A stretch of 64,000 nucleotides of DNA, taken from positions 30,489 through 94,488 of the forward strand of contig JAFUHX010000088.1 of assembly GCA_017474045.1 (NCBI GenBank). Reading direction: 5' to 3'. A program made the position numbers and the translations under genes. Source of the DNA: Clostridia bacterium. GTDB lineage: Bacteria > Bacillota > Clostridia > Oscillospirales > Acutalibacteraceae. Shown here piece after piece: positions 32,638 through 42,654 of this stretch (the stretch's first letter is position 1; each line of letters opens with the position of its first letter). A model generated the notes under the pieces. It had not been told where the DNA came from. It made no database searches and worked only from the letters and a program-made list of their open reading frames with translations.

Positions 32638-35600
32638 TTAAACTGTTATTCCCAATTTTTCGGCAAGTTCGGCAGTCTTAAGCTCAAGAAGCTTTGAAAC
32701 GCCCTGCTCCTGCATTGTTATTCCATAGAGAACATCGGCTTCTTCCATAGTACCTCTTCTGTGAGTTATGAGAATAAACTGTGTGTTTTGTGTCATTCGG
32801 CGAACATATTGTGCGTAGCGCATAACGTTAACATCGTCAAGGGCAGCCTCAACCTCGTCAAAAATACAGAACGGGGCGGGATTAACCTTTAAAATTGCAA
32901 AAAGAAGTGAGATTGCCGAAAGCCCCTTTTCACCGCCGGAAAGAGAATCAAGTCGTTTAACATTTTTTCCGGGTGGCTGAAGCTTTATGTCAATATCGCT
33001 TTCAAGAATGTTTGCCGGGTCGGCAAGAACAAGCTCTGCATTACCGCCGCCAAACAGTTCCTTAAAGGTTTCGCCAAAATATGTGTTAATTTTTCCGAAC
33101 TGCTCTCTGAACTGAGTTGACATTTTATCTGTCAGTTCATCAATGAGCTTTGTCAGCTCCTTCTTTGATTTTTCAACATCAGAAAGCTGCTGCGACATAA
33201 ATTCATATCGCTCACTGACTTCTTTGTATTCATCAATAGCTGCAACATTAACGTTGCCCAGAGCTTTGATTTTATTTTTGATTTCTGTCAGTCGTTTTTT
33301 TGCTCCGTAGGGGTCGGTGGTTTTTTCAGCCGTCATCTGTGCCTGGCGCAAGCTCAACTGATATTCATCAAGAAGCTTATTGATTGTGTTTTCATATTCG
33401 GCAGCCATGGAAGCTCTTCTTTCTTCCAATCTGACTCTTTCTGAGCTGAGTTGTTCGCGCTCAATGCCTTTTTCTTTTTCTTCAGCACGAAGAGCTGTGT
33501 TTTCTTTTTCACATGTTGCTCTTTTCTCTTGAAGAGAAACTATTTCCTCTCTCATATTCTGAGCTTTTCTTCTCAATTCTTCGGCTTCAAGGTGAAGCTT
33601 TTCAATTTCATCTTTAAGGCTGAGAGTGGAGTTATTTATTTGTTGAATTTCTTCTTCAAGCTCTTTGTCTTTATTTTCCTGACTGACAAGTCTTGCCTTT
33701 AGAAGATTCATGCTGGTCATTCTTAATGAATAATCCTTTTGAGCGTCATGCAAATCAAGGCGAAGCTTTGACATTTCGGCTGAAATATCTTCTCTCTCTT
33801 TGCTGATTTCTTCTCTTTTTTCACCGAGCAAAGACAGCTTTTCTTCGCTTTCTTTAATTTCTTTTGAATATTTTTCAATTTTTTCAACAGAAGCTTTCAA
33901 AACAGTTTCAGTTTCAGAAATTCGCTTTTCACAAAGCTCTTTTTCTTCTTCAAGCTCTGAAACTGCAGATTTAGCTGTTGCATATTGCTCATCGCAAAGA
34001 CGCTTTTCGCCCTGAAGTCTGATTTTTTCATTCTGAGCCTCAAGAAGCTCTTTTTTAGATTTTTCAAGAGTTTCTTCTTCACTGAGAAGAGAAGAGGAAA
34101 GTCTTTCCAGAGACTCCTTTTTTTCAGCAAGAACTGCCGTTTTTTCTTCATAAAGCTTATGAAGTCTTTCAATTTCCATTCCTCTTGAAAGAATTCCGGC
34201 GTTCTTTGCCTGAGAACCACCGGTCATGGCACCGCCGGCGTTTATTATCTGTCCGTCAAGCGTTACAATTTTAAACTTATGCTTGAACTTTTTAGCGATG
34301 ACAATTGCATAATCGAGATCTTCAGCAACGGCAATTCTTCCCAGAAGAGAAACAATTATCTCTCGGTATTTTTCTTCGCAATTAACAAGATCACAGGCAA
34401 TTCCGACAAAACCATCGCACTCAGAAAGCTCATCTTCTTCAAGATAGCGACCCTTTACAGCACTGATGGGCTGGAAGGTTGCTCTTCCGTGGTTGCCTTT
34501 TTTAAGATATTCAATTGCTCTCTTTGCGTCATTTTCTGTTTGGCAGATTATGTTCTGAACAGCGTTTCCTAAAGCTGTTTCAATCGCAAGCGCATAGTCT
34601 TTTTCTGTGGAAATCAGCTTTGAAACAGTTCCTTCTATTCCGCGAAGATTTCCTTTTTCACTCTCTTTTATAACAGCTTTAACAGAGCCTGAATAGCCTT
34701 CCATGTTTTTTTCAAGGTCGCTGAGCATTTTTGCCTTTGATGAAATATGCTCCGCTTCAAAAGAAAGGGCATCTGTTTCTTTCTTCAGCTCTTCAACCTT
34801 TTCGCTGTGACTTTTATAAATCATGGAAAGGCCGCTGACCGTGTTATTGAGAGAGGTCACTTTTTCTTCGCAGTCTGAAAGCTGTTCACCCACTCGTTGA
34901 CATTCATTATAAAGAGCCTTTAATGTGTCGTTTCTTTGACCCAGAAGCTGATTTATGTTTTCAATTCGGCTGTTAATTTCGTCAAGTGAAGACTTAGCTG
35001 TTGAATTAGAAACTCTTTCATCAGCAAGAAGTCTTGTAAGTTCTGCAATTTTTGAAGATATCTGAGCTGACTCATCTTCAATATTACCACCCTGAAAGCT
35101 CATTTTTTCAAGCTTTTCTTCAACCTCTTTGAGAAGCTCTTCTTTTTCGCGGGAAATCTTTTTAATTTGAGAAATCAGCTTTTCTTCGCCTTCAATTTCT
35201 TTTTCAAGGTCTTCGCGGCTCTGAGCTGAAGCTTCTTTTTCCTTTTCAATTCTTTCGATTGTTATTTTATTGTGTTCAATAGAATTTTCTAAAACAGCAC
35301 ATTTGCTGTCTAAATCCGAAGCCTCCAACTCACTTTCAGAAATTGTTTGGCGAATTGTTTCAATCTCGGCTGTTATTTTTTGAGAAACTTCAAAAGCTTT
35401 TTCAATTTTTTCTTCAATTTCTGAAATCTCTTTTTCAATTTTTTCATAGTGACTTTCAGCAAGAGTGAGCTTGTCGTCTTGTTTTCTCAGTTCCTCTTTA
35501 AGCTTTTCAATAGTATAAAGCCACAAGCTGATTTCAAGAGACTTTCTTTCTTCGGCAAGAACAAGAAACTTTTCTGCCTTTTCGCTCTGAGTTTTAAGAG

Positions 35601-36213
35601 GTCCTATTCTTCCCTCAAGCTCAGAAAGAATATCGCGAAGTCTGATTAAATTATCTTCAGCCTGGTTGAGCTTTTTAATTGAGTCGCCTCGTCTATATCT
35701 ATAGGCAGAAATTCCTGCCGCCTCTTCAAGCATTTCTCGACATTCATTGCCCTTGCCGGAAATCATATCGGCAATTTTTCCTTGGCTGACCATGGAATAT
35801 CCGTCTCGACCGAGACCGGTATCCATAAAAAGCTCATGAACATCTCTGAGTCTGACGTTTTCACCGTTTATTTTGTATTCACTTTCTCCGCTTCTGAAAT
35901 AGCGTCTCGTTACGGAAACCTCGTCACTGTCAACAGACTTAATTGATCTGTCGCTGTTATCAAGGCGCAAGGTTACCTGCGCAAAGCCATAGGCCTTGCG
36001 TACCTTTGTTCCGTCAAAAATAACGTCTTCCATTTTTGAGCCACGCAATGACTTGCTGGATTGCTCTCCCAAAACCCATCTCACAGCGTCAGAAACATTA
36101 CTTTTTCCGCTTCCGTTAGGACCAACAACGGCAGTAATTCCTTTTCCGAACTTTAAAACAGTTTTTTCCGGGAAAGATTTGAAGCCTTGCATTTCAAGTG
36201 CTGTTAAAATCAT
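32638..36213 (-). CDS. smc: Chromosome segregation protein SMC
   Basis: This 1191-residue condensin ATPase organises and separates chromosomes. Walker A is GPNGSGKSNVSDAVRWVLG near residue 32. The two long coiled coils flank a hinge (about 505-660, with EGTVSKLI and GGAMTGGS). The ABC signature is LDSLSGGEKGLSA, and Walker B is PAPFCIFDEVEAALDD near the C-terminus. It overlaps the upstream radical SAM gene by 4 nt (ATGA). The rnc-smc-ftsY order is conserved across Clostridia. Confidence 0.98.
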   Translation of the reverse strand: MILTALEMQGFKSFPEKTVLKFGKGITAVVGPNGSGKSNVSDAVRWVLGEQSSKSLRGSKMEDVIFDGTKVRKAYGFAQVTLRLDNSDRSIKSVDSDEVSVTRRYFRSGESEYKINGENVRLRDVHELFMDTGLGRDGYSMVSQGKIADMISGKGNECREMLEEAAGISAYRYRRGDSIKKLNQAEDNLIRLRDILSELEGRIGPLKTQSEKAEKFLVLAEERKSLEISLWLYTIEKLKEELRKQDDKLTLAESHYEKIEKEISEIEEKIEKAFEVSQKITAEIETIRQTISESELEASDLDSKCAVLENSIEHNKITIERIEKEKEASAQSREDLEKEIEGEEKLISQIKKISREKEELLKEVEEKLEKMSFQGGNIEDESAQISSKIAELTRLLADERVSNSTAKSSLDEINSRIENINQLLGQRNDTLKALYNECQRVGEQLSDCEEKVTSLNNTVSGLSMIYKSHSEKVEELKKETDALSFEAEHISSKAKMLSDLEKNMEGYSGSVKAVIKESEKGNLRGIEGTVSKLISTEKDYALAIETALGNAVQNIICQTENDAKRAIEYLKKGNHGRATFQPISAVKGRYLEEDELSECDGFVGIACDLVNCEEKYREIIVSLLGRIAVAEDLDYAIVIAKKFKHKFKIVTLDGQIINAGGAMTGGSQAKNAGILSRGMEIERLHKLYEEKTAVLAEKKESLERLSSSLLSEEETLEKSKKELLEAQNEKIRLQGEKRLCDEQYATAKSAVSELEEEKELCEKRISETETVLKASVEKIEKYSKEIKESEEKLSLLGEKREEISKEREDISAEMSKLRLDLHDAQKDYSLRMTSMNLLKARLVSQENKDKELEEEIQQINNSTLSLKDEIEKLHLEAEELRRKAQNMREEIVSLQEKRATCEKENTALRAEEKEKGIEREQLSSERVRLEERRASMAAEYENTINKLLDEYQLSLRQAQMTAEKTTDPYGAKKRLTEIKNKIKALGNVNVAAIDEYKEVSERYEFMSQQLSDVEKSKKELTKLIDELTDKMSTQFREQFGKINTYFGETFKELFGGGNAELVLADPANILESDIDIKLQPPGKNVKRLDSLSGGEKGLSAISLLFAILKVNPAPFCIFDEVEAALDDVNVMRYAQYVRRMTQNTQFILITHRRGTMEEADVLYGITMQEQGVSKLLELKTAELAEKLGITV

Positions 36214-37229
36214 TTCTTTTCTCCTTGACAGCCTGACGCTGCCTTTAAAACTATTTCGTATTTTTTTAATGTATCAGACTGTTTAACTTTTATTGAATAT
36301 CCTTCCGCCTCAAGCGCTTTAATGTTTTCTCTCCCCTGCCCGATAAGCTGAGAAACAAAGGAAGAACCAACAAAAACCTCCGGATTTTTTATTGATGTTT
36401 CAGAAAGTTCTTTTCTCAGAAGCTTAAGATAGATTGAGCTTTCACATTTTTCGCGAAAAGCAGGATGATATACACCTGCAACATAGCCTTCTTCAACATT
36501 TCCGCCGGAATGAAGACCGAGACGGATAACAGGAATTTGGTTTTTATGAAACATTAAAAGAAGCTCACCGCAAAGACTGATTGCTTCTTCAAGAGTCTGC
36601 GGAACATATTTTCCTTCTTCCAGAAGCTTATGAAGCGCAGTTTTTTCAAGAACCACCGTGGGATAAATTCTTGCTGTGTCTGGATTGAGAGAAATCAGCG
36701 TTTTCGCCGTTTCTATTGCACCTTCGTCGCTGTCGCCGTAAAGTCCCGTCATCATCTGAACACCCAGCTCAAAGCCAAAGCTTTTAATTAACCGCGCCGC
36801 AGAAAAAATGTCTTCAGCCGTGTGACCTCTTTCATTTAAACGAAGAACTCTGTTGTCTGTTGACTGACAGCCGATTTCGATTGAGGTTACACCGTATTTC
36901 TTTAAAACATGAAGAATTTCTTCATTTATACAGTCAGGTCTTGTGGAAATTCTGATTCCTTTAAAAAGACCTTTATCAATATATTCTTTAGCTGCCTTGA
37001 GAAGAGAAAGCATATATTCTCTTTCGATAGCTGTAAAGCTTCCGCCAAAAAAAGCAATCTCGCCCTCTCCCGTTTCATAGCGGCTTCCGAGAGCTTTGGA
37101 AACAGCGTTATGAACGTCCTGAACATCAAGCCGCTTAACTGAGCCGGAAATCGTTTTTTGATTGCAGAAGCTGCAACGGTGAGGACAACCCTCATCGGCA
37201 ACAAACAGCGCCACATTTATGTGTTTCAT
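36210..37229 (-). CDS. Radical SAM protein, Elp3-like without acetyltransferase domain
   Basis: This 339-residue protein has the radical SAM cluster motif CPHRCSFCNQ at residues 15-24 and, further on, FFGGSFTAI, ISTRPDCI, IEIGCQS and LGVQMMTGLYGD, which are shared with the COG1243 Elp3 family. The C-terminal acetyltransferase domain of true Elp3 is missing. Such short proteins are commonly found between rnc and smc in Clostridia; their substrate is unknown, with tRNA a guess. It overlaps both neighbours by 4 nt. Confidence 0.88.
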   Translation of the reverse strand: MKHINVALFVADEGCPHRCSFCNQKTISGSVKRLDVQDVHNAVSKALGSRYETGEGEIAFFGGSFTAIEREYMLSLLKAAKEYIDKGLFKGIRISTRPDCINEEILHVLKKYGVTSIEIGCQSTDNRVLRLNERGHTAEDIFSAARLIKSFGFELGVQMMTGLYGDSDEGAIETAKTLISLNPDTARIYPTVVLEKTALHKLLEEGKYVPQTLEEAISLCGELLLMFHKNQIPVIRLGLHSGGNVEEGYVAGVYHPAFREKCESSIYLKLLRKELSETSIKNPEVFVGSSFVSQLIGQGRENIKALEAEGYSIKVKQSDTLKKYEIVLKAASGCQGEKK

Positions 37230-37903
37230 AGCTTAATTCCCATAAGCTCAAGAGCACTTTTTGCTGCTGCTTGTTCAGCGCCTTTTTTGCTGATTCCGAT
37301 TCCTGTTCCCATAACGTTGCTGTTTAGTCTGACCTCAACTTCAAAGCGCTTGTTATGGTCAGGACCGCTTTCGCCCACAAGAACATAGGTCAGATGCTCA
37401 TCGGGATTTTTTTGAATAATTTCCTGAAGAGCTGTTTTGTAATCGTTAAAAATGGGTTGCTTTGTTGCGGCAGTTTTAAGAAAACGCAAAATGAACTTCT
37501 TTGCTTCTTCCAGTCCGCCGTCAAGATATATTGCCGCAATAACAGCCTCAAAGGCGTCGGCAAGAATTGAAGGACGGTTTCTTCCACCTGTGTGTTCTTC
37601 ACCTTTTCCCAGCAGTATGTATTTGCCAAGATCGATTTCCTTAGCAAAATCAAAAAGCGATTTTTCGCAAACGCATGCTGCTCTTCTTTTTGTCATATCT
37701 CCTTCAGGGAGATGAGAAAGGTTATGATAAAAATATTCTGCGCTGACAACACCCAGAACGCTGTCGCCGAGGAACTCAAGCCTTTCATTACATTCACCAA
37801 CATTTTGTTTTTCATTGGCATAGGAGGAATGGGTAAAAGCTGTTTGAAGAAGCTTTTTATTTTTAAAGCAATAGCCTATTTCTTTTTCAAAATCAGAAAA
37901 CAT
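37226..37903 (-). CDS. rnc: Ribonuclease III
   Basis: RNase III cleaves double-stranded RNA and processes rRNA precursors. The signature NERLEFLGDSVLGVV lies at about residues 39-53, and a second acidic cluster in ILADAFEAVIAAIY supplies metal ligands. A double-stranded RNA-binding domain occupies the C-terminus (from about 157, TALQEIIQ, to GISKKGAEQAAAKSAL). At 225 residues it has normal length. AAGGAG precedes its ATG. It heads the eleven-gene run to leuS. Confidence 0.97.
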   Translation of the reverse strand: MFSDFEKEIGYCFKNKKLLQTAFTHSSYANEKQNVGECNERLEFLGDSVLGVVSAEYFYHNLSHLPEGDMTKRRAACVCEKSLFDFAKEIDLGKYILLGKGEEHTGGRNRPSILADAFEAVIAAIYLDGGLEEAKKFILRFLKTAATKQPIFNDYKTALQEIIQKNPDEHLTYVLVGESGPDHNKRFEVEVRLNSNVMGTGIGISKKGAEQAAAKSALELMGIKL

Positions 37904-37934
37904 TTTTTCACTCCTTTTTTAAAGAATTTCTCAA

Positions 37935-37956
37935 ACGGTCAGACTTTTCTGACCGT
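37935..37956 (-). terminator. Hairpin overlapping the trmFO stop codon
   Basis: A perfect 9-bp stem, ACGGTCAGA and TCTGACCGT with a 4-nt loop, contains the trmFO stop codon. No proper T run follows on the minus strand (TTGAGAAATTC), so it may attenuate or protect RNA rather than end transcription fully. Confidence 0.5.
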
Positions 37957-39264
37957 CTGAGCTTTATTAATCGAATTTTCCAAAGCTTCAAGTGCTCTTT
38001 TTGAAAGAGCCGCATATCTTTCTTTTTTGTCTCTTATTTTGGGCTCAATGGGTGGCAAAACACCGAAATTTGCGCCCATTGGCTGAAAATTTTCAACAGA
38101 AGGGTCGCTGATATATCTTGAAAGAGCGCCGATCATTGTTTCTTCGGGAAGTACAAGAGTTTCTTCGCCCTTCAGCATTTTTATCATATTATAGCCCGCC
38201 ATTATTCCGGAGGCAGCAGACTCCATATAGCCTTCCACTCCGGTTATTTGGCCTGCAAAGAAAAGGTTATTTCTTTTTCTGAAGCTGAAATCGCCGTTTA
38301 AAAGCCTTGGGGAGTCTATAAAGGTGTTTCTATGCATAACCCCGTATCTTAAATACTCCGCATTTTTCAAAGCAGGAATCATTGAAAAAACACGCTTTTG
38401 TTCGCCGAACTTCAGATTCGTCTGAAAACCAACAAGATTATACATAGTTGCGCTTCGGTTCTCTTTCCTCAGCTGAAGAACTGCCCACGGTCTGTGGCCG
38501 GTTCTGGGATCACGAAGGCCAACAGGCTTAAGCGGTCCGAAACGGATAGTATCTTTTCCTCTCGATGCCATAACTTCAATTGGCATACAACCTTCATAAA
38601 CGTCTTTTCTTTTATCAAAAGAATGAAGAGGCGCACTTTCGGCTGTTATCAGCGCGTTATAAAAGGTCTCATATTCCTCTTGAGTCATGGGACAATTAAT
38701 ATAGTCATCTTCTCCGCCTCTTTCATATCTTGAAGCGCAAAAAGCATTTTCCATATCAATGCTTTCAAAAGAAACAATTGGTGCAGCTGCGTCAAAAAAG
38801 TGAAGTCCGTTTCCGCAGATGTCTGAAATTTTTTCGCTGAGGTTATCGCTTGCAAGCGGACCGGCGGCAATTATAACATTGCCATCGGGAATTTCAGTTA
38901 CTTCTTCACAAATTACTGTTATATTGGGATGATTTGTTATTTTTTCCGTAACCAAGCGAGAAAATTCGTCTCTGTCAACAGCCAAAGCACCGCCTGCAGG
39001 AACCTGACACTTTTCAGCGCACTGCATACAAATTGAACCAAAACGGCGCATTTCTTCTTTCAGAAGACCTGCCGCACTTTCAAGTCGCATAGCCTTCAAT
39101 GAATTTGAACAAACGAGCTCAGCCATGGTGGAAATTTTATGGGCAGGGCTGAATTTTTTTGGCTTCATTTCATAAAGCTCAACCTTCGCCCCTGCCTCAG
39201 CGCATTGCCATGCCGCTTCTACACCGGCAAGGCCTGCACCAATAATTTTTATTGTTTCATTCAT
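37939..39264 (-). CDS. trmFO: tRNA (uracil-54-C5)-methyltransferase, folate-dependent
   Basis: TrmFO uses methylene-tetrahydrofolate and FAD to make ribothymidine at position 54 of tRNA in Gram-positive bacteria. The FAD motif IKIIGAGLAGVEAAWQ opens the protein, and VCSNSLKAMRLESAAGLLK, DRDEFSRLVT and the C-terminal FAGQITGVEGYMESAASG are family hallmarks. At 441 residues it has normal length. It follows topA by 15 nt, the usual topA-trmFO pair of Firmicutes. Confidence 0.97.
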   Translation of the reverse strand: MNETIKIIGAGLAGVEAAWQCAEAGAKVELYEMKPKKFSPAHKISTMAELVCSNSLKAMRLESAAGLLKEEMRRFGSICMQCAEKCQVPAGGALAVDRDEFSRLVTEKITNHPNITVICEEVTEIPDGNVIIAAGPLASDNLSEKISDICGNGLHFFDAAAPIVSFESIDMENAFCASRYERGGEDDYINCPMTQEEYETFYNALITAESAPLHSFDKRKDVYEGCMPIEVMASRGKDTIRFGPLKPVGLRDPRTGHRPWAVLQLRKENRSATMYNLVGFQTNLKFGEQKRVFSMIPALKNAEYLRYGVMHRNTFIDSPRLLNGDFSFRKRNNLFFAGQITGVEGYMESAASGIMAGYNMIKMLKGEETLVLPEETMIGALSRYISDPSVENFQPMGANFGVLPPIEPKIRDKKERYAALSKRALEALENSINKAQTVRKV

Positions 39265-39279
39265 TTTAAAATAATGCTC

Positions 39280-41376
39280 TCACTTTTGATTTTTCTTTGC
39301 TTTTGTTTTGTAACCGCACCCCTCAGCAAGACAAGAAATGACTCCTCCTCTTGACTTGAAAAGAGTTTTTCCGCAGTTAGGGCAGTTATCTTTTGTGGGA
39401 GAATCCCATGTTACAAAGTCGCACTCAGGCCATTTGTCACAGCCGTAAAAGACTCTTCCCTTTTTAGACTTTCTTTCTATTACCTTGCCTGCACATTTCG
39501 GGCAGACACCGGGGGTTTCTTTTTTGAAGGGCTTTGTGGTTTTACATTCAGGATATCCGGGACAAGCAAGGAACTTGCCGAATCTTCCAACCTTAACAAC
39601 CATCATTCTTCCGCAGTTTTCGCAAGGAATATCAGTAATATCTTCCTGAAGCTGAATTTTAACGCCTTCCATTTCTTTTTTGACCTTGGCGAGATTATCG
39701 GCAAAATCAACATAGAAAAGATGAAGAAGCTTAATATAATCCTGCTGTCCCTCACCAACCTTATCAAGATCAGTTTCCATCTGTGCAGTAAATTTTGTGT
39801 TAACAATAGTGGGAAATTTTTCTTTAAGAAGCTTTGTTATCGCTTCACCCAGTTCGGTGGGATAAAGCTGCTTGGCTTTTCTTGAAACATATTCTCTTTT
39901 TGTAATGGTTGAAATAATCGTTGCATAGGTACTGGGTCTTCCGACTCCGTTTTCCTCAAGAGATTTGATAAGTGCCTCTTCGGTGTAGCGTGGTGGTGGC
40001 TGAGTAAAATGTTGATTTTTAACGATTTCTTTCTTTTTAAGGCTATCGCCGTCGCTGATTCCGTCAGGAAGCTTTGATTTGTCGTCAGCCTCGGTATTAT
40101 CATAAAGAACAGTATAGCCATCAAACTTTACGCTGTAGCCGCTGGCTGTGAAAAGACAAAACCTGTTTTCTTCGTTTTCTCTTGTCCCTTTGATTTCAAG
40201 CTTTGTTGTGTTCTGAACACATTGAGACATCAATGAAGCAAGGAAACGTCTCCAAATGAGCGAATAAAGCTTATACTGCTCAGGAGAAAGACTGCTTTGA
40301 ACCTTTTCGGGAGTAAGCTCAACCGATGAAGGTCTGATTGCTTCGTGACCATCCTGCGCGTTGCTTCTTGACTTATAGTAGCGGGGCTTTTCAGGCATAT
40401 ATTTATCGCCGAAGGTTTTTCTGACGAAAGAATCAGCCTGAGCTCTTGCCTCTTCAGATATTCTTAAAGAGTCTGTTCTCATATAAGTAATCAAACCGAC
40501 AAAGCCAACGCCCTGAACCTCAACACCTTCATAAAGCTCCTGAGCAATTTTCATTGTTCTTTCAGGTCTGAAGCCAAGTCTTCTTGAAGCTTCTTGCTGA
40601 AGTGTTGAAGTGATAAAAGGAGGAGAAGGATTCTTTTTTCTTGTTCCTTTCTTTAGAGAGCTGATTGAAAAAGAGGCTCCGTCAAGACGGCTGAGAATTT
40701 CATCAGCCTGTTTTTCATTTTCAAGTTTAAGCTTTCCTGTTTCGTCGCCATAAAAAGAAGCGTTGATTACTCTTTTGTTTGACGAAAGAAACTTTCCGTC
40801 AATAGTCCAGTATTCTTCCGGAACAAAAGCTCTGATTTCTTCCTCGCGGTCAACAATCATTCGAACAGCAACACTCTGAACTCGTCCTGCAGAAAGACCT
40901 CTTCTGATTTTTTGAGAAACAAAGGGGCTGAGCTTATAGCCGACAAGGCGGTCAAGAATTCTTCTTGCCTGCTGAGCATTAACAAGGTCAATATCTACCT
41001 TTCTGGGAGAAGCCATTCCGTTTTTAACGCCCGTTTTTGTAATTTCGTTGAAGGTTATTCTGTTTTCTTCTTCAAGACTCAAGCCGAGAACATGGGCAAG
41101 ATGCCATGAAATTGCCTCACCCTCTCTATCAGGGTCAGTTGCAAGATATACCTTATCAGATTTTTTAACGGCCTCTTTCAGTTCTTTAACAAGGCCTTCT
41201 TTTCCTTTAACAATTGCATATTTAGGCTCAAAATCTTTTTTAACATCAACACTGAGTCTGGCTTCGGGAAGGTCTCTGATGTGGCCTTTTGAAGCAACGA
41301 TTTCATAGCCTTTTCCAAGATAGTTTTTTAAAGTCTTCGCCTTAGAGGGAGACTCAACAATAATTAAATCAGACAT
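39280..41376 (-). CDS. topA: DNA topoisomerase I
   Basis: This type IA topoisomerase relaxes negative supercoils. The TOPRIM part begins VESPSKAKTLKNYLG and includes DPDREGEAISWH; the catalytic Tyr lies in GLITYMRTDSLR. Three four-Cys zinc ribbons end the 698-residue protein (CENCGRMM, CPKCAGKV and CPNCGKTL regions), as in Firmicutes. AAAGGTGA precedes the ATG. It lies 27 nt after dprA and 15 nt before trmFO. Confidence 0.98.
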   Translation of the reverse strand: MSDLIIVESPSKAKTLKNYLGKGYEIVASKGHIRDLPEARLSVDVKKDFEPKYAIVKGKEGLVKELKEAVKKSDKVYLATDPDREGEAISWHLAHVLGLSLEEENRITFNEITKTGVKNGMASPRKVDIDLVNAQQARRILDRLVGYKLSPFVSQKIRRGLSAGRVQSVAVRMIVDREEEIRAFVPEEYWTIDGKFLSSNKRVINASFYGDETGKLKLENEKQADEILSRLDGASFSISSLKKGTRKKNPSPPFITSTLQQEASRRLGFRPERTMKIAQELYEGVEVQGVGFVGLITYMRTDSLRISEEARAQADSFVRKTFGDKYMPEKPRYYKSRSNAQDGHEAIRPSSVELTPEKVQSSLSPEQYKLYSLIWRRFLASLMSQCVQNTTKLEIKGTRENEENRFCLFTASGYSVKFDGYTVLYDNTEADDKSKLPDGISDGDSLKKKEIVKNQHFTQPPPRYTEEALIKSLEENGVGRPSTYATIISTITKREYVSRKAKQLYPTELGEAITKLLKEKFPTIVNTKFTAQMETDLDKVGEGQQDYIKLLHLFYVDFADNLAKVKKEMEGVKIQLQEDITDIPCENCGRMMVVKVGRFGKFLACPGYPECKTTKPFKKETPGVCPKCAGKVIERKSKKGRVFYGCDKWPECDFVTWDSPTKDNCPNCGKTLFKSRGGVISCLAEGCGYKTKAKKNQK

Positions 41377-41403
41377 AAGTCACCTTTATATTATTAATTT
41401 ATT

Positions 41404-42654
41404 TTAAGCATTTTTGCAATAATTGCCTGAACCTGCGGCTTTTATTGCTCCCGCCATTTCAAGCTCGGTTAACGCAACCAGAACCTTGTTTGGCGGCAAT
41501 TTGCTTAATCGGGTGATTTCATCAAAAGACATTATTTCACCTGACATTTGATTATACACTAATTTTGCGTTATCTGAAACACTTTCTGAAATATTTTTTT
41601 CAAAAATTTCTGTGTTTTTTTGATTTTCTTCAATAAATTCTTGTTTTGTTTCGGTTTTTTCTTCGATTTTCGGTTTTGAAGTTCTATTTTTAGGAGCTTT
41701 TATTTCTTTCTCACCGTATGGAAACTCGGTTATTCCTTCAAAAGGAAATTCCACCTGATAAAAATGCTTTTCATTTTTTTGAGGAATTATCATTTTATAA
41801 TAAGCAAGAATATCGTTTCCGCTGAAAACAGCTCTGGCGCCCTCTCTGATTATTTTGTTAGAGCCGCTGTATGCAACGCTGTTAACATCGCCGGGAACAG
41901 CAAAAACATCTTTTCCTTGATGTCTTGCGTGTGAAACAGTATTCATTGTTCCGCTTTTCTCGCCTGCTTCAACAACAAGAACTCCTCTTGAAAGAGCAGA
42001 AACGATTCGGTTTCTTTTCGGAAAATTATAAACGGTTGCAGGTGTTGTGGGAGAATATTCACTTATAAGTGCGCCGTTTTCAACAACTTTTTTTCTCAGA
42101 TATTCGTTTTCAGAAAGATAAGAAGCCAGATGGCCACAGCCCATAACCAAAACAGTTTTTGAGCCTTTTTCAATAGCGGCAAGATGAGCAATACTGTCAA
42201 TTCCCAAAGCACCGCCGCTGACAATAACTGCTTTTTCATCGGCAAGCTCACCGACAATTTTGGTTGCCGCTTCTATTCCGTATAAAGATGGCTTTCTGGT
42301 TCCCACAACGGCAATCGCAATTCTGTCTTTCAGGCAGGATATATCACCCTGAACAAAAAGCACCAAAGGAAAATTGTCGATTCTCTTGAGAGATTCAGGA
42401 TAATTTTCATCTTCGTAAGTTACAATTTCAATGGAATTTTCACGACATATTCTGCAAATTTTTTCCATTTTTTCCGGAGTAGATCTCAGCATTTTCAAAA
42501 GATTGGCATGACTGAATAAGCCGGAGGCTCTCCATTGATTCTCTCCCGCCTCATACAGCTGTTTTGCGCCCGAAAAATAAGCGATTACATCAAAAACAGG
42601 CGCTCCGACACCCATACATTCTGAAAGCCAGAGCCAATAAAGATCATTTTTCAT
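41404..42654 (-). CDS. dprA: DNA processing protein DprA
   Basis: DprA loads RecA onto incoming single-stranded DNA in natural transformation, and is kept in many bacteria without known competence. The Rossmann-like core has VVGTRKPSLYGIEA, IVSGGALGIDSIAHLAA and FPKRNRIVSALS. A charged linker (about 300-350) leads to a C-terminal winged helix. At 416 residues it is somewhat longer than usual because of the linker. The ATG at 42654 overlaps the stop of the upstream methyltransferase (ATGA). topA and trmFO follow, the standard Firmicutes order. Confidence 0.95.
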   Translation of the reverse strand: MKNDLYWLWLSECMGVGAPVFDVIAYFSGAKQLYEAGENQWRASGLFSHANLLKMLRSTPEKMEKICRICRENSIEIVTYEDENYPESLKRIDNFPLVLFVQGDISCLKDRIAIAVVGTRKPSLYGIEAATKIVGELADEKAVIVSGGALGIDSIAHLAAIEKGSKTVLVMGCGHLASYLSENEYLRKKVVENGALISEYSPTTPATVYNFPKRNRIVSALSRGVLVVEAGEKSGTMNTVSHARHQGKDVFAVPGDVNSVAYSGSNKIIREGARAVFSGNDILAYYKMIIPQKNEKHFYQVEFPFEGITEFPYGEKEIKAPKNRTSKPKIEEKTETKQEFIEENQKNTEIFEKNISESVSDNAKLVYNQMSGEIMSFDEITRLSKLPPNKVLVALTELEMAGAIKAAGSGNYCKNA